A stretch of 64,000 nt of DNA from Wolfiporia cocos (Eukaryota; Basidiomycota; Agaricomycetes; Polyporales; Phaeolaceae): NCBI GenBank assembly GCA_029448655.1, contig JACCLO010000033.1, forward strand, positions 1 through 64,000, read 5' to 3'. The notes under the pieces were generated by a model. That model searched no databases. It was not told where the DNA came from and saw nothing but the letters and a program-made list of their open reading frames with translations. This document shows positions 41,985 through 51,387 of the stretch, in pieces. The position numbers were made by a program, and so were the translations under genes. Every line of letters begins with the position of its first letter. Position 1 is the first letter of the stretch.

Positions 41985-42683
41985 TGTTACGGGTCGAATA
42001 CCCGTTCGTATATTCAAGACACGAATATAGATCGTTCTTCTGCACGTAGGCTCGCCGCCGTATGCAAGGCAAATGCTCGTTAGATGCCTTCAAGTCCTAG
42101 GTAGAATTCCTAGGAGATCGGTTAATATCCAATGCGCGTTAGAGGATATAATCTGTTCAGGTGCGAGTCTGGTAGAATATAAGACTCGCCTAAGTCCGAG
42201 AAGTCAATGTGCACTTCGAGGACTTAGTTGTTCGGTTGCTCGAGCGAGAAATACTGAGCGTAGTTTCCTACGTTTGAGAACGAGTATAAGACTTCTTGTT
42301 TGTACAACAAGGTCGAGCTGAAGAGCTTCGACAGTAAGTACTTGAGTTTATATACTACGTTAGGTTTTAGGGGTCGAGTCCATCCCAGATGTCACCGCTA
42401 CTATCTACGCTATAGTACCAAACGTTTGATAGGTATGGAGTGATATATCTGAAATGATAGATAGAAATGAAGATGGCGGTTGAACGCCATCTATCAACTG
42501 CGGGATGATAAAGATGAAACGGTGGCAGAGTTGGATCTGCCAAAAGTGAAACGCACCCTATATGCTAGTACAACTGGGGATGCGCCCAGTAGAGTCACGA
42601 GTAGCCAGGGGTTGGTTGCGCAACAAGTCCTTCGTCCAGTGGTGAGTTCCGTCGATAGTCGAAAAATTAAAATAACCGTAACA
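41985..42683 (-). repeat. 5' LTR of D1
   Basis: 699 bp. Lacks 10 bp present in the other LTR (CAAGTCCTTCGTCC here versus CAAGTCCCTGTATCGTATTC there). Confidence 0.94.
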
Positions 42684-42689
42684 GCCACA

Positions 42690-43485
42690 GGTCACTCGGG
42701 TCGCGGTTGGTCGCAGCTGCAAGTTGCAGAAGTCATGGAAATTTTGGTGACAAGGTGTGAACACTGCAAGAGCCATGGTATGATGTGACAAAGGTTGCAG
42801 AGGTTGCAAAGGTTGTGAGAGCTGCATAAGTTAAAGTTGCAAAAGTCATATTCTCAGGTTGCGGGAGTCGTGGTGGGTCGCAGTCACAGGTTGCAGAGGT
42901 TGCAGATATAGTAAAAATTAAATTACTGTGGTCACAGCAGGCACGGTAGTGCCAATTGAGCCATGGAAATCACAGAGGCTATGAAAGGCCACAGAAATTA
43001 TGAACTTGTGGAGGTTGTGGGTACAGGTCATGAGGACCAGGAGGAGGGTCATGGTTGCAGATTGTATAAGCCACAGGGAGTGTAAAAGTGAATAAGAGGT
43101 TGCAACAGGCACAGCAGCAACAACTGGGTTGCAGAAGTTGCTCCACGACCTCCACGACCTTCATGACCTCCACGACCTCTGCAACCATGACCTCCGCACC
43201 CTCTGCATCTGCACCTTTTTCAACCTCCACAACCTCCATGTCTGCAACTTCTGTGACCTCTGTGACCTCCACATCTGCAACTTTCAGATGTCACAGGGGT
43301 CGCAAAGGTTGCGGAGGTCGCAAAGGTCACGAAGGTCGTGGAGGTCATGGAGGTCACGAAGGTTGTGAAGGTCATGAAGTCACAAAGGTCGTGAAGGTCA
43401 TGGAGATAGCAGAGGTTGTGGAGGTCACAAAGGTTGTGGAGGTCGTGAAGGTCATGGAGGTCGTGAAAGTTGCAGATGCAGAGGT
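42690..43485. repeat. Strongly CpG-decayed GGTCGCGGA-type array
   Basis: About 800 bp of GGTTGCAGA/GGTCATGGA/GGTTGTGGA units. These are the GGTCGCGGA family with most CG replaced by TG or CA. Strand asymmetry switches near 43140-43290, where the complement (ACCTCCACG) runs. No supported gene. Confidence 0.8.
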
Positions 43486-43489
43486 CGTG

Positions 43490-44060
43490 GCAACATGCCA
43501 TGGTTGTGGGCTGACCCACAACCATTGCTACTGTCTGGTTGTGGCAGTTGTGGGCCGACCCACAACCATCATAACTGTCAAGTCATGACAGTTGTGGGCT
43601 GACCCACAACTGTCATTACTGCCAGGTTGCAGCAGTGGTGGGCTGACCCACAACCATCATAACCGTCCAGTTGTGGCAGTCATGGGCCGACATGCGAACA
43701 TCATAACAGTCTGGTCACAGAAGTTGTGGGCTGACCCGCAATCATTTAGTCATGGCATTGGTGGGCCGACCTGCGACCGTCATGACCGTCAAGTCGTGAT
43801 GGTTGTGGACTGACCCACAACCGTCACAACTGTCTGGTCGTGGTTGTCATGGGCCGACCCACAACCCTCACAACCATCCGGTCGCAGCAGTTGTGGGCTG
43901 ACCCATGACCGTCATGACCATCTAGTCATGGAAGATGTGGACCCACCCGATGGTAGGCCTGACAGTTAAGGCATGGGCCGATGACTGGCTGACCTGAACT
44001 GTTAGGGGTTGGTACAAGCCGGTTGACCTGAACCGTCACCTACCATCACTGAATGGGCTC
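43490..44060 (+). repeat. 44-bp minisatellite, copy 3, with shared terminal sequence
   Basis: About twelve units of the array seen at the left edge, here mostly TG/CA at former CG sites (GTTGTGGGCTGACCCACAAC). Followed by the shared end TGACCTGAACCGTCACCTAC. Confidence 0.85.
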
Positions 44061-44149
44061 ATAGCTGTATGTATACACATCTGCTCTGCAGAGACATACA
44101 AGGTCTCAATGATGTCAACCAGACACACATTCTGGCTGTGGTTCTATGA

Positions 44150-44572
44150 CTTGTGCAGTCATATACACTAAGAAATAGCTGACCCAGGAATCCTGCCTGA
44201 GGTCGGCGTCTCATACTGAGGGGTCACGTAGGCTAGGTAGACCACGCCCAGACTAGCGAGCCATAGTCACACAGCAGAGGTTAAGGAGTTCAAGAGGGGA
44301 ACACCCCCATAGTCGAGATTGATAAGTCTGAGGAGAACACCTCAGACTTGTGAGCCTTAAGTACATGCAACGCCGCACACCACTACTTGTAAGACTACCC
44401 TAAAGCAGCGCCTAAACTACCACCTAGAATAGTCCTATGGAACACTTACATAATACACTACAATACTATATACTCTTGAGTACCCAGTGGTAACCTAAGC
44501 TCCCTATGTTAAATGAGACAGGTCATGTGACCGCTGCGCACTATACCCCATGTCACAGAATTAACTGTGACA
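44150..44572 (-). mobile_element. Diverged solo LTR, family C
   Basis: On the minus strand it begins TGTCACAGTTAATTC. It shares ordered blocks with 21887-22312: TCACATGACC, TTTAGGGTAG, CATGTACTTAAG, ACCTCAGACT and CTATGGGGG. The left boundary is approximate and no TSD was found. Confidence 0.65.
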
Positions 44573-44701
44573 ATAGCAACAGTCATTACTAACAGTTATC
44601 ACAGATCTGCGGTTGTGCTTTCCATGGCTTTTGTGAACATGGTGTTGGCCATGTGCATCAATGCATTGTATGGTAACAGAATATTGAGTCAGTGACTGGT
44701 C

Positions 44702-45409
44702 TGTTACGGTTATTTTGAATTTTCGAACGCTGGCATAACTCACCACTGGGTGAATACGATACAGGGACTTGTTGCACAACCAACCGCCCTGGCTACTCGT
44801 GACTCTACTGGGCGCATCCCCAGTTGTACTAGTCGATAGGGCTCGTTTCATCTTTGGCAGATCCAACCCTGCCACCGTTTCATGTCCATCGTTTATTAGC
44901 TGACAGATGGCGTTCAACCGCCATCATTCCTATCTATCGTCTCAGATATATCACTCCATACCTATCAGACGTTTGGGACTATAGCGTAGATAGTATCGGT
45001 AGCATCTGGGACAGACATGACCTCTGGAACCTAACGTAGTATATAAACTCATGTACTTACTGTCGAGGCTCTTCAGCTCGACCTTGTTGTATAAACAAGA
45101 AGTCTTATACTCGTTCTCAAACGTAGGAAACTACGCTCAGTATTTTTCACTCGAGCAATCGAACGACTAAGTCCTCGAAGTGCACACTGACTTCTCGGAC
45201 TTAGGCGAGTCTTACATTCTATTCGACTCGCACTTGAACAGATTATATCCTCTAACGCGTATTGGATATTAACCGATCTCCTAAGGACTTCACTTAGAAC
45301 CTGAAGGCATCTAACGAGTATTTGCCTTGCACACGGCTGCGTGCCTACGTGCAGAAGAACAAGTTATATTCGCGACTCGAATATACGAACGGGTATTTGA
45401 CCCGTAACA
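44702..45409 (+). mobile_element. Solo LTR, family D (second)
   Basis: 708 bp, TGTTACGGTTATTTTG...GACCCGTAACA. Flanks share ctggtc (44696-44701 and 45410-45415), a 6-bp match. Keeps the TATATAAA box and the AGCTCGACCTT start-site motif. Confidence 0.93.
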
Positions 45410-48400
45410 CTGGTCTATGATGTCAATCATCAGTTCATTCATCATCTGCTTATAAATTTGAGTACTTGTAATCCTCATGTTCCTTGTTGCTTGTGAGTAC
45501 TTTTCTGCAATAGGGTTTGACCACGCATTGATTGGACCTATAGCAGAATTTCTGGTATATCCACTATGTTAATATTGTGTGGATGCACTGGCTCAAACAA
45601 AGTTGCATTGTAATTCAGACTTTCTGCTACAATATGGTTACACTAATAAAATGATCACCAAACTGTCTTTCCCTCCAACTCTAGGGTGTTGTTTAGCACG
45701 TTAGCAGAACATAGTAGCTGTGATAGCCTGGTATGTGTATTGTATAAAGGGATATTTAATCATAAATTATTCCTTACAGGATTTTGAATATCACAATATC
45801 ATGTATACACATACATAAAACACACTGTCTAATGCTTCTTACAGCCACATTCTACATTATGACCATCATTCCAGCTGTGCAGAGCTGCAACATAAGGGAT
45901 TGGGCATCATTTAAACAATATCTCATGTTTCAGGGAACTATGAATATGTTAGGTATCTCTTTTTGAGATGGCTCTATATTCTATGCAATGTCAGTGTATG
46001 AATCTATCATAACTCATGCACTTATGAGATTGTATAGGGCATTTGATGTGCATGCTCATTCTAATAATTTTCAACAATAATGATAATCATGTTGTCACCC
46101 AGCTACAGGACTACTAAATTTAGTTTGTTTTGCAGTTGTGGGGGACATCCAGGAAATTAGCTTACCATGAGCACCTTAAATGTACTGTGGACAACTCACA
46201 TTTCTGACTGCCACTCCAGCTGGGAACTAGCTGCCTTATCCATGGCTGTGAGGCTCAAAATTAGTGTCCAGGAATGTACTGACAGAGGGTATTGTTAGGT
46301 ATCATGCCTCATACTCAATCTCAGAACTTCACAATTCCTGAATGCAGACAATACATTCACAGCATGCAGTTTTTGTCTGAACACATTCCAAGCTACATCT
46401 GGTGATAGGACAATGTCATTGGATAGCCTCAGCAATTTATCCATGATCCCCACTCCTGAAGCTGAAGCAGAATCTGATTATGGCTGCTATGTTGTAAAGG
46501 ATATACACTCATTGTGAAACTGATATACACCATTTGCAATGTTCCTATGTGTACACATCAGTTGATCATGGCTTTGAGCTTTGGCAATTATCTTCCACCC
46601 CATCCTGAATGTGATGATGGACACTGCTTTGAACTGTGCTATTCAGCATGTCCAGAGGCACCTACTCCACCATTTCAAATTCATAGGATCTTGCTCAGTG
46701 ATGCAAATGTCTGAAGCCCTTTGAGAGCTCCAATGTGCCTGGGCTGCTGGCTGGTGATGTGCCAGGCCCAGCTTTGTGTTGTGAGCCAGGCCAGGCCAGG
46801 CCCTACTTGGGCCAGGCCAAGCCAGGCTTTACACAGCGGCTTGAGATGGCCCAGGGCCCAGCTTGTGTCTCAGGCCAAGCTGTTGAGCCCTGGCCTGGTG
46901 ACCCTAATGAATACAATGTCCAGCAATTACAATATAGGATTGTACATAGTAGCAATATTCTCAACTCCAATGTAGTGCCTCTGTGTTTGTTTTTTCAAGC
47001 CAATTTCATTGCCCTAGCCAAAGACTAACAATGTCTGACAAGCTCCCTTATCTTATCTTATCGTATCTTATCTTATCTTATCTTATCTTATCTTAGTGCC
47101 TGTTCCTTATATAGTAACCCTAGTCATGTACCAAACCCTAACTAGACACTCAGTGTAGCCACCACGATCATCCACAATCACTCCAACCACTTGTCAATCT
47201 AACATATGATCACCACTGTTTCACTATGTTACCAGGAACTCTGCCATTACCGGCCACATAGCATAACATGTACAAACACCAGGATAGCATATATATTGGC
47301 CTGCAAGCTGAGTAGCCCCCCAGATTCATCTTGGCCTTTTATACCTTGAACAACCCTGCTAGCAATATGCCTTTGAGCGAGTACTATTGCCCAGGCTCTT
47401 GTTTGAGATTGTTGCTTGTGTCACAGAAAAGGCCCCTAAGTCAGATCCTTAACATTGAAGCCTGCTGTGCACCATAGGGTGCCTATATGATACCTCATAT
47501 GACAGGTGAGCTACTGAACACCATGCTGGTGGAAGGTTATTTTGACACTTAATCCTACTATAAATTGTAGGCCTCAATGTTTCTTTTCATCAAGGAACAG
47601 TTGACAATGGTATATTTCAAACTTTGAATCTATAGTGATGACTGTTCTAGCAGTGGTAGGCCCCAGCTCAGCCACAGCCCAGGCTGGGCCAAGCTGTGAG
47701 CCATCAGTGAGGGCCTGGCCTCAGGTTTTGAAAAGCCATGGGCCATCCAAAGCCAGGCCAAAGCCAGGGCATTTGGGCCAGGCCAGGCCAGGCCAGGCAC
47801 AACACTACTGGTGGCAAATACCTCTGAAGTGAGAAACTCATGAGAGAATGGACACTTATCTTCATTCATGGGTTATATACATCCCATGTGACTTTGCAAT
47901 GCACAAGGAGGCTTGACCAAGCCAGCACACTGACCAACAGTGTTTTCAGCATTGGACATCCTATGTCATAGACTTATGTCATGTCATGTCACTGTTGTGG
48001 AGATGCCGGAGCAACAGCATATGGTGATGTGGGAACACCTTCAACTAAGACACCAAAGCCATCTCTCACTCTGGACTTTCCCAATATATGGTATGATGGA
48101 CAGTCGTGCCGTTGACAAGACTCTGCTGAGTCTGTTACCACAAACTACACAGGCACAATAAGCAGCATGGATATACTCCCATGCAAAAGTCATAGCTGAC
48201 CCAACAAGATCCTACAAGAAGTGCCATTGAATGGCTTACAGGCATTCACAACCACATGGATAGCTGAATCAGAAGCCAGAAGCACTGATAAGTTATTCCA
48301 ACTGATGAAAAGGGCTACAGAAATCAAAGCATGAAGCCCTAAACAAATGGGGTGATGTGATTGACATTGTGGACTGTGCAGGCCAATGTGGCAGTAAGAG

Positions 48401-48522
48401 CCACCCCTTACCTCATGGTATGGGACATTCAGCCCAATACAGCAATTGAATATCCTGACCTTGTGAGGTATTCCACCCTCATTGATTACTGTTGTCTTTG
48501 TTGAAGTTGAATGTGTCGAGTC
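45410..48522. other. AT-rich gene desert with microsatellites
   Basis: No supported gene in 3.1 kb. It holds GGCCA-type runs at about 46780-46900 and 47650-47812, and a TTATC pentanucleotide run at about 47048-47095. There is a possible old LTR trace near 47240-47340 (CCATTACCGGCCACAT). The ORF over the first GGCCA run is repeat-driven. Confidence 0.6.
47048..47095. repeat. TTATC pentanucleotide microsatellite
   Basis: About nine units with one variant (TCGTA). Confidence 0.9.
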
Positions 48523-49020
48523 TGTCACAGTTTCTCACCTTTTTTTACCAATTTTATCTCAAATATATCAAGTGGCATTAGCTGTATCCAAACTCTCACA
48601 CTTTTGACAATCACATGATAGTTAAATGCTGGTTAAGGCTCTAGATCAGCTTACATAATCCATCACTTACATAAGCAACTATCCCATGATCATGTATTCC
48701 TTATATGGCATTGGATCTAGGTTGGAATCCTGTAGAACATTGGAGAAATTTCATGGACCTTGGAGAAGGCTTGGGCACTGCCTGGCCATGTCACATAGGT
48801 GTAGGCACTTGTGCTATAGGCTGTTCTGTTATCACATATAGTTGGCTCATTACCATGCATGCCATTACCGGTGGTGCACAGACCAGGGACATCAGGATAG
48901 GCTTAGTCGTAGTGCTGCCATGTACATATATAAGACAATGCTGTAGGGTGTCCCTTTCTCAACTTCAATCTCATTGCATTACCTCATGACTACTTCCCTC
49001 ATGTCACTTGCCACCTGATT
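48523..49020 (+). repeat. Probable old solo LTR related to element A
   Basis: Begins TGTCACAGTTTCTCACC. Later it has CATTACCGGTGGTGCACAGACC and ATGTACATATATAAG, in the same order as CATTACCGGCGCACATGG and GCATGTATATAAG in LTR A. The right end is not defined. Confidence 0.45.
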
Positions 49021-49469
49021 AGTCAGCAACCCAGCGCTACAGTTCCGGACAAGCAAACACCGCAAATTTGAGTAATGAATTTTCTACGCTATGTAGGCTC
49101 TTGAAACTAGTGGTTTTATTCATAATTATGCATTACTCAATAATGTGATACAAATTGCACGAGCCAATTCTCAAAAACTTCCATTTTTAGTTTTTTGAGA
49201 CCAAAAAATTGGCGGTGACCTCAAAATAAGCGCTAAAATCTCGAAAAATACACCAATCGACTCCTGTTAATTGTCGCAACATGATTCCATGATCAGAATT
49301 TAATTAATATTTATATATCACCCCCCATAAATCAAACATGATGTGATTAGTGCCACTTGTCTGCATGAAACATGGTTTGAGGGTGACATCCTAAACAGCC
49401 TGAAAATACATCTACATCTGGCCTTCAGCATCATACTCATCAGGCTTCTCCTGCCAATTTGAACCCAAT

Positions 49470-49562
49470 ACAACACAGTCATTCTGCACAAAGCTGAAGA
49501 ACTGGGCAGAGAAACGAAGGAAATACAAGAGTACGACTCATCATTATTGAATGATCCATTGC
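49470..49562 (+). pseudogene. T2 transposase N-terminal fragment, left of D2
   Basis: Frame KAEELGRETKEIQEYDSSLL runs to the D2 LTR and continues after it, at 58029, as TRTVARPRTYVKGPDVMSK. The start codon is not identified. Confidence 0.55.
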
Positions 49563-50271
49563 TGTTACGGGTCGAATACCCGTTCGTATATTCGAGCCGC
49601 GAATATAGATCGTTCTTCTGCACGTGGGCGTATAGCCGTATGCAAGGCAAATGCTCGTTAGATGCCTTCAAGTCCTAGGTGAAGTTCCTAGGAGATCGGA
49701 TAATATCCAATACGCGTTAGAGGATATAATCTGTTCAGGTGCGAGTCGAATAGAATATAAGACTCGCCTAAGTCCGAGAAGTCAGTGTGCACTTCGAGGA
49801 CTTAGTCGTTCGGTTGCTCGAGTGAGAAATACTGAGCGTAGTTTCCTACGTTTGAGAACGAGTATAAGACTTCTTGTTTGTACAACAAGGTCGAGCTGAA
49901 GAGCCTCGACGGTAAGTACATGAGTTTTTATACTACGCTAGGTTTCAGGGGTCAAGTCTGTCCCAGATGCTACCGATACTATCTACGCTATAGTCCCAAA
50001 CGTTTGATAAGTATGGAGTGATGTATCTGAGACGATAGATAGGAATGATGGCGGTTGAACGCCATCTGTCAGCTAGTAAACGATGAACATGAAACGGTGG
50101 CAGGGTTGGATCTGCCAAAGATGAAACGAGCCCTATTGACCAGTACAACTGGGGATGCGCCCAGTAGAGTCACGAGTAGCCAGGGCAGTTGGTTGGGCAA
50201 CAAGTCCCTGTATCGTATTTACCCGGTGGTGAGTTTAGCCAGCGTTCGAAAAATTCAAAATAACCGTAACA
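49563..50271 (-). repeat. 3' LTR of D2
   Basis: Inside it, at 50272-50284, lies the polypurine tract (minus strand AGGGGGGAGCTGA). Confidence 0.95.
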
Positions 50272-50325
50272 TCAGCTCCCCCCTAGGCATTCGTCGGCCT
50301 CGACGAATTTTCCAAGTTCCCCTCT

Positions 50326-51387
50326 TCAGAGTGCCTCGGCGTCCTGTTCGTTGTAGATGTCGCCGTTCCCGCTGAGGGACGGGGTCATAGGAGTTCGCCA
50401 TACGAAGTGTTGGCGGCATTCATTCTGTCGATGACCTGGTTGATTGAGTCCACAAGTTCTGCAAATATAATCGGGGCAGTCGAGGATCCAGTGGTTAGCG
50501 GATCCACATTGTCGACACGGCTGCTCGGGTGAGGGCCTCGCTGGTACCCGTAGGGAAGGGATATCGTGGAGGTATTCGTTATGTTGGTACCTCCAGTGGT
50601 GTGCGGCTCGGTGGAGGTTTCGCGCGGCCCATGTGGGTAGGGAGGCGGTGTCTCGTTCGTGCTCCCTCGCACCTCGCTCAAACTCCTCGCGGGTAATACT
50701 CTGCACTGAAGGAGATCGTCGAATAGGCGGCGTGCTATTCGCTCTTCGCTGTCGCGCTGGGGTAGCCCTAGGGCTCGTCGGGCGTGCAGGTGGTTCACGT
50801 CTCCCGTTGCCTCCCATACCAGAAACACGTGGCGTCGGGTCTCTAACTCCTGTTCGGCGGGCCCTCTGAGTCTCGGTAGGCAACGGAAATAATACTCTAT
50901 CGCCCTCCATAAAATCAAACGGCCTTGCAACTCGGCGTCGTTCGTCGGGGGTGAAAAAGCGGGCGGGTCGCGGTGTGTATTCGGGTCGACCGGGAGTAAC
51001 GTGCTCGCGATCCTCGAAGTCGTTGAGCGTGTGTCGTAGTCGGGCCGTCGTGGTGGCGGCCAATCTGTCGATAAGTCTGTTGGTGAGTAACTCGAGTCCC
51101 TCTCTCTGCGCTCTGATCTGCCTCTCCATTCGGACGAGGTCCTCGGTGATGTTCTGGTACGAGCTGTAGACGTGGGTGAGGTCCTGCGCGATGTCGAAGA
51201 GGGCCGACCAGCCATCGGCTCGGCCAGCAAAAGGTCCCTCGGCCCTGTACCAGAGGAGGGCGTGTCTAATCTGCAGATGCTGGGGGGAGTACCTTCTTGG
51301 TGGCGTACCTCGCGGTCGGCCTTCTCGACGATCTGCATCGCCGGGGGTCGTGGTACGGCGGGAGAGCTGGTGGCGAGTCGTCGACAT
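50326..51387 (-). CDS. D2 ORF3: two-zinc-knuckle protein overlapping the pol C-terminus
   Basis: 353 codons from MSTTRHQLSRRTTTPG at 51387, in a different frame from pol; the frame is open further upstream to 51555. Regions: a basic N-terminus; a helical stretch (ALFDIAQDLTHVYSSYQNI, IRAQREGLELLTNRLIDRL); RPARFFTPDERRRVARPFDF; and a Pro/Arg-rich linker. Two C-terminal CCHC-like knuckles follow (CRQCGSANHWILDC; CRTCGLNQPGHRQNEC). Nucleic-acid binding is therefore likely. The same DNA is also open in the pol frame for over 300 codons, so either the region is dual-coding or one frame is passively open. D1 has the same layout with one TGA. Confidence 0.6.
   Translation of the reverse strand: MSTTRHQLSRRTTTPGDADRREGRPRGTPPRRYSPQHLQIRHALLWYRAEGPFAGRADGWSALFDIAQDLTHVYSSYQNITEDLVRMERQIRAQREGLELLTNRLIDRLAATTTARLRHTLNDFEDREHVTPGRPEYTPRPARFFTPDERRRVARPFDFMEGDRVLFPLPTETQRARRTGVRDPTPRVSGMGGNGRREPPARPTSPRATPARQRRANSTPPIRRSPSVQSITREEFERGAREHERDTASLPTWAARNLHRAAHHWRYQHNEYLHDIPSLRVPARPSPEQPCRQCGSANHWILDCPDYICRTCGLNQPGHRQNECRQHFVWRTPMTPSLSGNGDIYNEQDAEAL

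Larger units (their letters stand above)
34234..42683 (-). mobile_element. Ty3/gypsy chromodomain element D1 with internal dUTPase (inactivated, no TSD)
   Basis: LTRs 34234-34942 (709 bp) and 41985-42683 (699 bp) differ by a 10-bp deletion and about four substitutions. The flanking 5-mers (ggtag; gccac) do not match. Coding is on the minus strand: gag near 41938-40098, pol 40008-34954, overlapping ORF3. It carries a TGA in pol (36592-36594), a TGA in ORF3, a protease Asp-to-Asn change and a gag frameshift. Same family as D2. Confidence 0.95.

Noticed and set aside
46721..47028. ORFs over the GGCCA repeat (ARPGPTWARPSQ)
   Set aside because: Low-complexity translation of a GGCCA run; no flanking coding signal.
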